Source: Stackebrandtia albiflava (GTDB lineage: Bacteria > Actinomycetota > Actinomycetes > Mycobacteriales > Micromonosporaceae). From it: 64,000 nucleotides of DNA. The stretch is taken from the NCBI RefSeq assembly GCF_007994225.1, contig NZ_VLLL01000009.1, positions 62,001-126,000 of the forward strand, read 5' to 3'. Both the position numbers and the translations under genes were made by a program. The notes under the pieces are model-generated. The model had not been told where the DNA came from and did no database searches. It saw only the letters and a list, made by a program, of their open reading frames with translations. Shown in pieces: positions 33,189 to 41,162 of the stretch (the first letter of the stretch is position 1; every line of letters begins with the position of its first letter).

Positions 33189-33914
33189 ATGACCCGCAAC
33201 ATCCTCGTCACCGGTGGTGGTACCGGTCTGGGCGCCGCGATGGCCGCGCGCTTCACCGCCGGTGGAGACCGCGTGTTCCTCACCGGCCGCCGGCCGGAAC
33301 CACTCGCCGCCACCGCGGCCGCCCTCGGTGAGACGGCGACCGCGATCGCATGCGACCACTCCGACACCCGGTCGCTGCGCCGACTCGCCGACGCCCTCCC
33401 CGAGCGCATCGACGTCCTGATCAACAACGCCGGCGGCAACACGGCCATCGGCGCTCCACCGCCGGAGGACATCGAGGGCGTGGAGATGGCATGGCGTGCC
33501 AATCTGTCGGCCAATCTGATGTCCGCCGTGTTGACCACGAGCCTGCTGATGCCCCGCGTACCGGACGGCGGCAGCATGATCCACATCGGTTCCATCGCGG
33601 CCGACAAGGGGACGGGCGCGTACGGGGCCGCGAAGGCGGCCCTCGCGTCGTGGAACCTCGAACTGGCGCGGGAGGTCGGCCCACGAGGCGTGACGAGCAA
33701 TGTCCTGTCGCCCGGTTATATTGTGGATACGGAATTCTTTAAAGGACTCATCACAGAGGAATCACATGCGATGCGGGTCTCCGCCACCATGATCAAGCGC
33801 GCCGGAAATCCCTCCGATATCGCGGGCACGGCCTATTTCCTGGCATCGAGTGACGCACGTAATATCACCGGCCAGGTGCTGAAAGTGGACGGCGGCGCCT
33901 TCCCAAGCAGGTGA
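33189..33914 (+). CDS. Short-chain dehydrogenase/reductase
   Basis: This classical SDR of 241 aa has the NAD(P) site TGGGTGLGAAMA, DVLINNAGGN, the catalytic Ser in HIGSIAADKG and the YGAAK Tyr-Lys pair, and closes with GQVLKVDGGAFPS. The ATG at 33189 follows GGGAG. It is divergent from and probably repressed by the MarR regulator, which suggests response to a small aromatic or electrophilic compound. From about 33715 the codon usage becomes noticeably richer in A/T (for example GGT TAT ATT GTG GAT ACG GAA TTC), unlike neighbouring genes; that could mark a recombination joint. Substrate unknown. Confidence 0.88.
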   Translation: MTRNILVTGGGTGLGAAMAARFTAGGDRVFLTGRRPEPLAATAAALGETATAIACDHSDTRSLRRLADALPERIDVLINNAGGNTAIGAPPPEDIEGVEMAWRANLSANLMSAVLTTSLLMPRVPDGGSMIHIGSIAADKGTGAYGAAKAALASWNLELAREVGPRGVTSNVLSPGYIVDTEFFKGLITEESHAMRVSATMIKRAGNPSDIAGTAYFLASSDARNITGQVLKVDGGAFPSR

Positions 33915-34077
33915 CGGTTCGGCGTGCCTCGGCAACCCTTTGCACGTGAATCCCACCCAGCGGGAAGCTGAAGAGTTAATTGCCGTCACCGCCAGAAAGA
34001 AAACTGGTTTCGGTGCCTTTCGAAAACGACTCGGCGGAGTTACGCTCCCTGTCTGTCAAACCGAAAGGATCTTGGTG

Positions 34078-35403
34078 ATGTCAACGGTGAAGCTGGCCGT
34101 GGTCGGCACGGGGGGCCGGGGACGGACCTATGCGTCCTGGGCACTCGAACACCCGGAGGCCGCGCAGGTCGTGGCGGTGGCGGAACCCCGTGAGGACGTG
34201 CGGCGCGAGTTCGCCGAACTCCACGGCATTCCCGAATCGCACCGCTTCTCCAGCTGGGAGGAGCTGTTCGACGCGGGACGGGTCGCCGACGCCGTACTCA
34301 TCTGCACCCAGGACCGGCTGCACACCGAGCCCGCGATCGCCTTCGCCGCCAACGGCTGGCACGTGCTGCTGGAGAAGCCGATGGCGCCCACGCCCGAGGA
34401 GTGCGAGCAGATCGTCGCCGCCGCCCACAAGGGCGGCGGCGTGTTCGCGGTGTGCCACGTGTTGCGGTACACCCCGTACACCAAGGCGCTCAAGGAGATC
34501 CTCGACTCCGGGGCGATCGGTGACCTGGTGACCGTCCAGCACCTGGAGCCGGTGGGCTTCTGGCACTTCGCGCACTCATACGTGCGCGGGCCGTGGCGTA
34601 ACGAGGCCGAGTCCTCCTCGATGCTGCTGGCCAAGTCCTGCCACGACCTGGACTGGCTGCGGCACGTCGTCGGGCAGCCGTTCACCCGGCTGTCCAGTTT
34701 CGGCAACCTCCGCCACTTCCGGCCCGAGGGTGCTCCGGAGGGTTCGACCACCCGGTGCGTCACGTGTCCGGTGGAGCCGGACTGCGCGTACTCCGCCAAA
34801 CGCATCTACACCGCCGGGCTCGAACAGAAGACCTTCACCGTCCGCCACGTCCTCGACGTCCTGGACGAACCGCACCTGGAGAAGGCACTGGCCGACGGCC
34901 CGTACGGGAAGTGCGTGTACCACACCGACAACGACGTGGTCGACCACCAGGTCGTCAACATGGAGTTCGCCGGCGGCGTCACGGGCACCTTCACCGTCAC
35001 CGCCTTCACCCCGTTCGAGGACCGCAAGACCCGGTTGTTCGGTACCAAGGGCGTCATCGAGGGCGACGGTGCCGAGATCCGGGTGTTCGACTTCAACACC
35101 GAGAAGACCGTGGTCTCGAAGGTCAAGACCACCGGTGTCGGCGCCGGCAACGGCCACGGTGGCGGTGACGCCGGGCTGGTCAAAGCGTTCGTCCACGCCG
35201 TCGCCGAGAACGACCAGTCGCTCGTACTGTCCGGGCCGGACGAGTCGCTGGAGACGCACCTGGCGGTGTTCGCCGCGGAACGGGCGCGGCTCGAAGGCAC
35301 CGTGGAGTCGCTGGCCGACGCACCGACGCTGTCGCGCCCGGCGCTGGCCGTGTTAGGAGACGGCCTCTCGACCCGGCCACGCCGGCACGACACGGGACGC
35401 TGA
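34078..35403 (+). CDS. Gfo/Idh/MocA-family oxidoreductase
   Basis: The protein (441 aa) is an NAD(P)-dependent dehydrogenase of the sugar/inositol group: Rossmann site VKLAVVGTGGRGRTYAS, AVLICTQDRLH, the catalytic EKPMAPTPEECE, and a C-terminal alpha/beta domain with CHDLDWLRHVVG. A cysteine cluster (RCVTCPVEPDCAYSAK, then CVYH) is additional and resembles a subgroup found near sugar and glycoside catabolic genes. ATG at 34078 has AAAGGA 8-9 nt upstream. It holds a rare TTA leucine codon at 35353. The 160-bp region before it is AT-rich and carries a TTTCGAAA palindrome. Substrate not determinable. Confidence 0.87.
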   Translation: MSTVKLAVVGTGGRGRTYASWALEHPEAAQVVAVAEPREDVRREFAELHGIPESHRFSSWEELFDAGRVADAVLICTQDRLHTEPAIAFAANGWHVLLEKPMAPTPEECEQIVAAAHKGGGVFAVCHVLRYTPYTKALKEILDSGAIGDLVTVQHLEPVGFWHFAHSYVRGPWRNEAESSSMLLAKSCHDLDWLRHVVGQPFTRLSSFGNLRHFRPEGAPEGSTTRCVTCPVEPDCAYSAKRIYTAGLEQKTFTVRHVLDVLDEPHLEKALADGPYGKCVYHTDNDVVDHQVVNMEFAGGVTGTFTVTAFTPFEDRKTRLFGTKGVIEGDGAEIRVFDFNTEKTVVSKVKTTGVGAGNGHGGGDAGLVKAFVHAVAENDQSLVLSGPDESLETHLAVFAAERARLEGTVESLADAPTLSRPALAVLGDGLSTRPRRHDTGR

Positions 35404-35441
35404 ACGTGGTGGCCCGGACCGATCGGTCCGGGCCACCACGT
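35404..35441. terminator. Perfect palindromic bidirectional terminator
   Basis: A 38-bp perfect inverted repeat, ACGTGGTGGCCCGGACCGA followed immediately by its complement, starts right after the oxidoreductase stop and ends 3 bp before the purC stop. No U-tract. Confidence 0.88.
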
Positions 35442-35444
35442 CGC

Positions 35445-36275
35445 TCACCAGGTGAGGCCGGTGATCCGTTCGTACGCCTCGACGTAACGACGCCGCGTCG
35501 CCTCCACGACGTCCTCGGGCAGTTCCGGTGCCGGTTCCCGCTTGTCCCAGCCGGTTCCGGCGGCCCAGTCACGGACGAACTGCTTGTCGAACGACGGCTG
35601 CGGCCCACCCGGCGACCACTGGTCGGCGGGCCAGAACCGGGACGAGTCGGGGGTCAGCAGTTCGTCGCCCAGGCACAGTTCCCCGGCCGCGTCGACGCCG
35701 AACTCCAACTTGGTGTCGGCGACGAGGAGCCCCCGCGACAGCGCCAGTTCGGAGGCGCGGCGGTAGATCTCCATCGTGACGTCCCGCAGCCGCCTCGCCG
35801 TCTCCGGCCCGACCTTGCCGACCACGTGGTGGTAGCTGATCGGCATGTCGTGGCTGCCCATCGGGGCCTTGGTGGAGGGCGTGAAGATCGGCTCGGGAAG
35901 CCGGTCGCCCTCGCGTAGACCGGCGGGCAGGCCGATGCCGGACACCTCGTCGTCGTCGCGGTAGTCGTTGAGTGCCGAGCCGGCGAGGTAGCCCCGGGCC
36001 ACGCATTCGACGTCGATCATCTCCAGCCGCCGGCACCGCACCGCCCGTCCCGCGAACTCGGCGGGCACGTCGTCGGCGGAGATCACGTGGTTGGGTATGA
36101 CGTCCGCGAGCCGGTCGAACCACCACAGACTCAACGCGGTCAGCAGCCGCCCCTTGTCCGGGACGGGCGTCGGCAACACCACGTCGTAGACCGAGACCCG
36201 GTCGGAAGCGACCAGGATGATGTCGTCACCGTCGGCGTATACGTCCCGGACCTTGCCGGAGTGCAGCAGTCTCAC
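35445..36275 (-). CDS. purC: Phosphoribosylaminoimidazole-succinocarboxamide synthase (SAICAR synthetase)
   Basis: PurC joins aspartate to CAIR in an ATP-dependent step of purine synthesis. The 276-residue protein shows the family motifs LLHSGKVRDVYADGDDIILV, ASDRVSVYDVVLPTPVPDKG, VECVARGYLAGSA and DTKLEFGVD. The GTG at 36275 is the only start that keeps the conserved N-terminus; no convincing Shine-Dalgarno sequence precedes it. It stands alone between the palindromic terminator and a membrane protein gene on the same strand 12 bp upstream, with which it may be co-transcribed. Confidence 0.94.
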   Translation of the reverse strand: MRLLHSGKVRDVYADGDDIILVASDRVSVYDVVLPTPVPDKGRLLTALSLWWFDRLADVIPNHVISADDVPAEFAGRAVRCRRLEMIDVECVARGYLAGSALNDYRDDDEVSGIGLPAGLREGDRLPEPIFTPSTKAPMGSHDMPISYHHVVGKVGPETARRLRDVTMEIYRRASELALSRGLLVADTKLEFGVDAAGELCLGDELLTPDSSRFWPADQWSPGGPQPSFDKQFVRDWAAGTGWDKREPAPELPEDVVEATRRRYVEAYERITGLTW

Positions 36276-36287
36276 AGCGACATTCGA

Positions 36288-36896
36288 TCACGGCCGACCG
36301 GGTGGCCGGGAGGCGGCCACCGGACCGTGTTCCCGCCGGTCCGGCGGGTCCTCCGAGTCCCTGCCGCCGCTTCGGATCGCGGTGTACAGGTGACTCGCCG
36401 GCCAGATCGCGGCGATGAGCGGCACCTTGGCCAGCTGCGCGTTGAAGGCCACCAGCGGCATGGTGCGGTCGGCGTCACCGACCAGCCAGATCAACAGTCC
36501 GGTCACCGCCCAGGCGATGGCGTAGGCGCCCACCAGCTGCAACCAGAAGACACCCTCGTAACGGAACCGCGGCCACGGTTCCGCCGGTGCCTTCGGGACG
36601 GGCGGTCCGCCGGCGAACCGGTGCGCGAACCTCCGGTCGGCCCAGCGGATGGTGCGGTGGCCGAACATGATCGAGTAGCCGAGGTAGGCACCGGCCAGGC
36701 CGTGCCGCAGATCGGCGGTCGCGCCACCGCGCATGTCGATGATCGAGGCCGCGAGCAGCACGACGTCCAACAGCGGCACCCCGATCAGCAGCACCGTGGA
36801 CAGGCGTGGCGACCGCCACAGGTATCGCGCGGCGAGCCCCGCCGCCAACAGCACCCAGAATCCGACCTCGCACGCGATGATCACCCAGATCAGCAC
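36288..36896 (-). CDS. Integral membrane protein, unknown function
   Basis: The 202-residue protein has about five hydrophobic segments (LIWVIIACEVGFWVLLAAGL, LSTVLLIGVPLLDVVLLAAS, FWLQLVGAYAIAWAVTGLLI and others) and a conserved-looking loop HGLAGAYLGYSIMFGHRTIR, features of a family common in actinobacteria with no assigned role. The GTG at 36896 was chosen because GGGGAGG precedes it by about 5 nt; an upstream TTG at 36920 is less likely. It is divergent from the sensor kinase gene and reads toward purC with a 12-bp gap. Confidence 0.68.
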   Translation of the reverse strand: MLIWVIIACEVGFWVLLAAGLAARYLWRSPRLSTVLLIGVPLLDVVLLAASIIDMRGGATADLRHGLAGAYLGYSIMFGHRTIRWADRRFAHRFAGGPPVPKAPAEPWPRFRYEGVFWLQLVGAYAIAWAVTGLLIWLVGDADRTMPLVAFNAQLAKVPLIAAIWPASHLYTAIRSGGRDSEDPPDRREHGPVAASRPPGRP

Positions 36897-37045
36897 ACCG
36901 GCCTCCCCTCTCCCCCTCAATGCTGTCCGACCCGGCGCGCGGTCTCGTCCACCGCGGCGACGAATCCCGGCTGCGACTTTCGGTGTATCCGGCGGTCGTG
37001 GCGGGGCAGGAGGCGGCGCGGCTGACTCGATGGTTCGATGTAGTG

Positions 37046-38203
37046 GTGAGATGGCGGACCGCCGGGGATCTACGGCACGGCGTCGGAGTGGCGGTGGTGT
37101 CGTTCGCGGCCGGTGCCGTCATGTTGTCGGCGGGCGTCTACACCGATACGGGCGTGACGGTGCCGACGTGGTGGCGGTTCGTCCCGCTGACCCTGGTGTG
37201 CGCGGGCCTGGCGTTGCGCCGGGTGGCGCCCCTGACGGGGTTGGCGCTGGGGACCGCCGGGATGGCGGTGGAGGTCGTGATCGGCCTGGCGCTGGTGACG
37301 GTCTGTGTCTACACCGACAACCTGTACTCGGCGACCGTGCGGGGGCCACGACGTTCGGGCGGCGTGTTGCTGGTCGCGACGGTGACCGTCTCGGTCGCGG
37401 TGACGGCCCTGGTGTTCGCGTTGACGGATCTGCGGACGGCGTTGAGCACCGGTTCGCTGTTGGCGGTCATCACGGTGTCGCCGGTCGCGACCGGGATCGT
37501 CGTCATGCAGCATCGCGAGCAGGCCGAGTTGGAGCGTGACCGCGCCGACACGATCGCCCGGTTGGCGGAGGTCGACCGGCGCGCGGTGTTGGCGGAGGAG
37601 CGCACTCGGATGGCCAGGGAGCTGCACGACACGATCGCGAACCACTTCAGCGCGATCGCGATGCAGTCGAGCGCGGTGCTGTCGCGTCCCGACATGCCGC
37701 CGGAGACCGTGCTGCCGGTGGTGACGTCGATCCGGGCGGAGAGCGTCGCGGGCCTGGCGGAGATGCGCCGCACCATAGAGTTCCTGCGCGCCAACGAGTC
37801 GGGGGACGACGGGGTGCAGCCCCGGTTGGCCGACGTTCCGGGGGTGGTGGAGCGGATGCGGGCCGCCGGTCTGGCGGTGACGACGACGGTGGAGGGCACG
37901 GAGCGGACGTTGCCGACGGCGGTGGACTTCGCCGGTTACCGCATCGTTCAGGAGGCGTTGACCAACGCCCTCAAGTACGGGCGCGACGCCGTCGTCACCA
38001 TCCGCTACCTGCCTCGGGAGCTGGAGTTGACCGTCACCAACGCGCTGCTCGAAGGCCCGGCGGCGCTACCGGGTTCGGGGAGCGGCCTGCCGGGGATGCG
38101 TGAACGCGCGATCATCCTGGGTGGTGAGTGCCGTGCCGGGCGACACGGTGACGGTTGGCGGGTTCACGCGGTCCTGCCCACGCCGGAGGAGGACGGATCG
38201 TGA
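37046..38203 (+). CDS. NarL-type two-component sensor histidine kinase
   Basis: The roughly 385-residue kinase has an N-terminal membrane region of about five spans (from DLRHGVGVAVVSFAAGAVML to VITVSPVATGIVVM) with no large extracellular domain, then the HisKA_3 dimerisation helix with phospho-acceptor His194 in RMARELHDTIANHF, and a HATPase domain (IVQEALTNALKYG, GSGLPGMRERA). The start is uncertain: GTG at 37046 is taken because it precedes the first membrane helix closely; GTG at 37043 and further upstream starts exist. The stop overlaps the response regulator start by 4 nt (GTGA). Confidence 0.87.
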   Translation: MRWRTAGDLRHGVGVAVVSFAAGAVMLSAGVYTDTGVTVPTWWRFVPLTLVCAGLALRRVAPLTGLALGTAGMAVEVVIGLALVTVCVYTDNLYSATVRGPRRSGGVLLVATVTVSVAVTALVFALTDLRTALSTGSLLAVITVSPVATGIVVMQHREQAELERDRADTIARLAEVDRRAVLAEERTRMARELHDTIANHFSAIAMQSSAVLSRPDMPPETVLPVVTSIRAESVAGLAEMRRTIEFLRANESGDDGVQPRLADVPGVVERMRAAGLAVTTTVEGTERTLPTAVDFAGYRIVQEALTNALKYGRDAVVTIRYLPRELELTVTNALLEGPAALPGSGSGLPGMRERAIILGGECRAGRHGDGWRVHAVLPTPEEDGS

Positions 38204-38850
38204 TCGAGGTGCTGATCGCCGACGACCACGCGGCGGTACGTGCCGGACTGGTGCTGATCTGCGCCGGCGCGGAGGACATCACCGTGGTGGGCGAGGCGGC
38301 CGACGGTGAGGCCGCCGTCGAGGCGGCGACCCGGCTGCGGCCCGACGTGGTGGTGATGGACATCCGGATGCCCAGGGTCGACGGCATCGAGGCGACCCGG
38401 CGGCTGGCGGGGATCGCCGACGTGCTGATCCTGACCACGTACGGCGGCGATTCGCACGTGTTCGCGGCGTTGTCGGCGGGCGCGGCGGGTTTCCTGTTGA
38501 AGGACACCGACGCCCCCGCACTGCTGGAGGCGATCCGGGTCGTGGCGCGCGGGGACGGCCTCATCTCGCCGACGGTGACGCGCCGCCTGATCGCGGAGTT
38601 CGGCCGCCGCCGTCCCGAGACGCCGTCACCGGATCTGGCGTTGCTGACGGCGCGGGAGCGTGAGGTGTTGGCGCTGGTCGGCCGGGGTCTGTCCAATGCG
38701 GAGGTGGCGGTGCGGCTCGACATGGCGGAGGCGACCGCCAAGACGCACGTGAGCCGGATGCTCGCGAAGTTGGGCCTGCGGTCACGGGTGCAGGCGGCGA
38801 TCATGGCGCGGGAACACCGGATCGACTTAGTCCACTCCGCGTCACCATGA
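38200..38850 (+). CDS. NarL/FixJ-family response regulator
   Basis: The 216-residue regulator has a receiver domain with Asp54 in VVVMDIRMPRVDG, Thr in LTTYGGD and Lys in LLKDTD, and a LuxR-type helix-turn-helix (LTAREREVLALVGRGLSN, then AKTHVSRMLAKLGLRSR). The GTG at 38200 follows AGGAGG and overlaps the kinase stop. It contains a TTA leucine codon at 38827, rare in such genomes. Targets are unknown; the divergent membrane protein gene or the downstream acyltransferase gene are candidates. Confidence 0.92.
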   Translation: MIEVLIADDHAAVRAGLVLICAGAEDITVVGEAADGEAAVEAATRLRPDVVVMDIRMPRVDGIEATRRLAGIADVLILTTYGGDSHVFAALSAGAAGFLLKDTDAPALLEAIRVVARGDGLISPTVTRRLIAEFGRRRPETPSPDLALLTAREREVLALVGRGLSNAEVAVRLDMAEATAKTHVSRMLAKLGLRSRVQAAIMAREHRIDLVHSASP

Positions 38851-38871
38851 GACTCCACTGAGTCACTGATT

Positions 38872-38914
38872 CTCAGAAAATCCTCAGAAAGCTCCCAGAG
38901 TTCATTGGTAATAT
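38872..38914 (+). promoter_or_regulatory. 11-bp-phased direct repeats over an acyltransferase promoter
   Basis: CTCAGAAA at 38872-38879 and again at 38883-38890, with a related CCCAGAGT at 38894-38901, are spaced by 11 bp, as in sites for OmpR/PhoP-fold activators. They end just before a TAATAT -10 hexamer (38909-38914) that lacks a good -35, so the promoter looks activator-dependent. Confidence 0.55.
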
Positions 38915-39146
38915 CCCCGGACCGTTACCCGCCCGTAATCCTTCGCGCGGGGACACGTTGCACCGCAACGGCTGCCGGGTAATGAGACGGCGACGTGACA
39001 GCGGCGTCACCGCACGGCCGATGCGCGGACACAACCGAACAGACCGAGAGCGACGAGTGGACACGGTATGCCGCGCGGGCCGAATCGCCGTACTCACGAC
39101 TCGTCTGACTCCTGACCCGACGCCCGCGAGGAGTTGCCGAGACCGT
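38915..39146 (+). other. Structured 5' leader of the acyltransferase gene
   Basis: This is a 230-nt stretch between the TAATAT promoter and the gene. TTACCCG (38925-38931) pairs with CGGGTAA (38976-38982), enclosing a CGTTGC-ACC-GCAACG hairpin; such nesting is typical of regulatory RNAs. I do not recognise a riboswitch class. No reading frame in it looks real. Confidence 0.4.
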
Positions 39147-40274
39147 ATGTCCACTGAAGCGCCGGCCACGCCGATCACACCCGCCACCGACCAGGCCGCC
39201 CAGGCGGCACCACCCGCCGAGAAGAAACGGGACGCCTACTTCTCGAACGCGAAACTGGTCCTGATCGTGCTGGTGGTGTGCGGCCACGCCTGGTCCCCGC
39301 TGATCGGCGAGAGTCACTCGGTACGCGCCGTCTACATGACCCTGTACGCGTTCCACATGCCCGCGTTCATCCTGCTGTGCGGATACTTCTCGCGGAGCTT
39401 CACCGGCCGCCCCGACCAGGTCCGCCGGGTGCTGACCGGGATCGTCGCGCCCTATGTGATCTTCTCGGGACTGTACGGCGTGCTGCGGATCTGGATCGAC
39501 GGGCACTTCTCCTGGAGCCTGCTCTACCCGTACTACCTCACCTGGTTCCTCGCCGCCCTGTTCGTGTGGCGGGTGACCTCACCGATCTGGCGGATCGTGA
39601 AGTACCCCGTCGTGGTCGCCACGCTGATCTCGGTCGGGGCCCTCATGATGGACCTGCCGGGCGTCTTCGACCTCGGGCGGATACTCCAGTTCCTGCCGTT
39701 CTTCGTCGCCGGGATGTTCCTGCGCCGTGAACACTTCGAACTGCTCAAGCGGCCCGTGTTCAAGTACGGCGGCCTGGTGCTGACCGCCGGGATCCTCGCA
39801 CTCGCGTTCCGGTTCGGAGGCGACCTCAACACGAACTGGATCTACTTCAACGAGGGCGCCGGCCAGATGGACGTCAGCCGGACCGCCGCGCTGCCGATCA
39901 AACTGACCCTCATGGCGGCGGCCGTCGTCCTGTTGATCACGTTCTTCGCCTGGATCCCCGACCGCACGCTGCGGATCAGCCGGCTCGGCGAGGCGACCAT
40001 GTACACGTTCCTGCTGCACGGGTTCGTGACGCGGGGCGCCTCCTACGTCTTCGGCTGGTACGACAACGCCTTCGTCCACACCGCACTGGGCGCGGTCACG
40101 GTGACCCTCCTGGCGATCCTGACGGCCTTCCTGCTGATGAGTCCGCCGGTGCGTTGGCTGACCCGGCCGCTGGTGGAACCCCGACTCGACTGGTTGCTCC
40201 GCAAACCCGAACGGCGGCAGAGCCGCGGTGAGGTCGAGACCCGCGGCGGTCGTGGCCGCGAGGTCACCGCCTGA
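39147..40274 (+). CDS. Membrane acyltransferase (acyltransferase-3 family)
   Basis: This 375-residue polytopic membrane protein has about ten spans and the acyltransferase-3 core: an N-terminal KLVLIVLVVCGHAW with the catalytic-type His, then FHMPAFILLCGYFSRSF. Family members O-acetylate sugars, lipids or peptidoglycan, and this resembles the fucose 4-O-acetylase-like branch. A short Ala/Pro-rich cytoplasmic lead and a basic tail flank the core. The ATG at 39147 starts the first plausible reading; GAGGAG lies about 15 nt upstream, a little far. A long structured leader and phased repeats upstream indicate tight control. Substrate unknown. Confidence 0.8.
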   Translation: MSTEAPATPITPATDQAAQAAPPAEKKRDAYFSNAKLVLIVLVVCGHAWSPLIGESHSVRAVYMTLYAFHMPAFILLCGYFSRSFTGRPDQVRRVLTGIVAPYVIFSGLYGVLRIWIDGHFSWSLLYPYYLTWFLAALFVWRVTSPIWRIVKYPVVVATLISVGALMMDLPGVFDLGRILQFLPFFVAGMFLRREHFELLKRPVFKYGGLVLTAGILALAFRFGGDLNTNWIYFNEGAGQMDVSRTAALPIKLTLMAAAVVLLITFFAWIPDRTLRISRLGEATMYTFLLHGFVTRGASYVFGWYDNAFVHTALGAVTVTLLAILTAFLLMSPPVRWLTRPLVEPRLDWLLRKPERRQSRGEVETRGGRGREVTA

Positions 40275-40337
40275 CCGGTTTCCGCCATCGGGCGGCACCC
40301 GCTCGTGACGAGGTGCCGCCCGATGGCGGAAACCGGT
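40274..40337. terminator. 26-bp perfect bidirectional terminator
   Basis: ACCGGTTTCCGCCATCGGGC and six further bases (40274-40299) pair exactly with 40312-40337 around a 12-nt loop. The hairpin fills the whole space between the convergent acyltransferase and ABC permease stops, using the last base of the former. Confidence 0.92.
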
Positions 40338-41162
40338 TCAACTCGTGACGTCGGCGGTGGTGAACCGCGCCCACGCCGCCGTGGCGAACACGACCGTGTA
40401 CACCGCGGGACTGATGAGTCCACCGAGGACACCCGTCACGTCGACCGGGTCGCGCAGCAGTCCCGCCCAGTCGCTCCAGTAGGTGCTCAACAGGAACGGG
40501 TGCAACCAGTCGACCGCGCCGATGCCGCCGAGCACCTGGTCGACCACGAGCCAGCCGAACGCCCCGACGGCCGCCCCCACCGGCTGCTCGGTCAACGTGG
40601 AGGCGAACAGGCCGATCGCGGCCACCGCCGCCAGGCACGCCGTCACGTATCCGGCGATCAACGCGACCCTGCCCAGCGCGGGCCAGAAACCGAGTGCGCC
40701 CCCGGAGAGAGTGACCAGGTCACCCGCACCGAACAGGGCGACGCCGGTGACACCCGCGGTCGTGGCGACCGCCACGACCCCGATCGCCGCCGCGATCAGC
40801 AGCGCGGCGAACTTCACGGCCAGCAGCCGCCGACGGCTCACCGGCACGACCAACAGGTACCGGAGCGTCCCGAGGCCCGCCTCTCCGGCGACCGTGTCAC
40901 CGGCCAGGATGCAGACCGCCATGGGCAGGAACACCGTCATCTCCACCGCCAGCGTCGCCAGCACGAGGAAGAGCCCGTTCCCGGTGAGCCCCGCCAGGAA
41001 CGGCGGCCCGTCACCGGTGGGGCCGTAGACCCGCATCACGACACCCAACACGATCGGCAGTACGCACAACACCGTGAGCCCCACGATGTTGCGCCGCCGC
41101 GTCACGATGAGCCGCAGCTCGGACGCGAGCAGTCCACCGGTGACGCCGTCAGCCGCTGACAT
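40338..41162 (-). CDS. ABC-2 type transporter permease
   Basis: The 274-residue membrane protein has six predicted spans in the ABC-2 arrangement: a first helix after RRRNIVGLTVLC, then the typical EAGLGTLRYLLVVPVSRRRLLAVKF cytoplasmic segment before the remaining helices. It pairs with the ATPase encoded just upstream, whose 3' end it overlaps by 14 nt, so the two are coupled. Together with the LolA-like protein encoded first in the operon, it probably exports a lipid-linked or antimicrobial compound; substrate unknown. Confidence 0.85.
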   Translation of the reverse strand: MSAADGVTGGLLASELRLIVTRRRNIVGLTVLCVLPIVLGVVMRVYGPTGDGPPFLAGLTGNGLFLVLATLAVEMTVFLPMAVCILAGDTVAGEAGLGTLRYLLVVPVSRRRLLAVKFAALLIAAAIGVVAVATTAGVTGVALFGAGDLVTLSGGALGFWPALGRVALIAGYVTACLAAVAAIGLFASTLTEQPVGAAVGAFGWLVVDQVLGGIGAVDWLHPFLLSTYWSDWAGLLRDPVDVTGVLGGLISPAVYTVVFATAAWARFTTADVTS

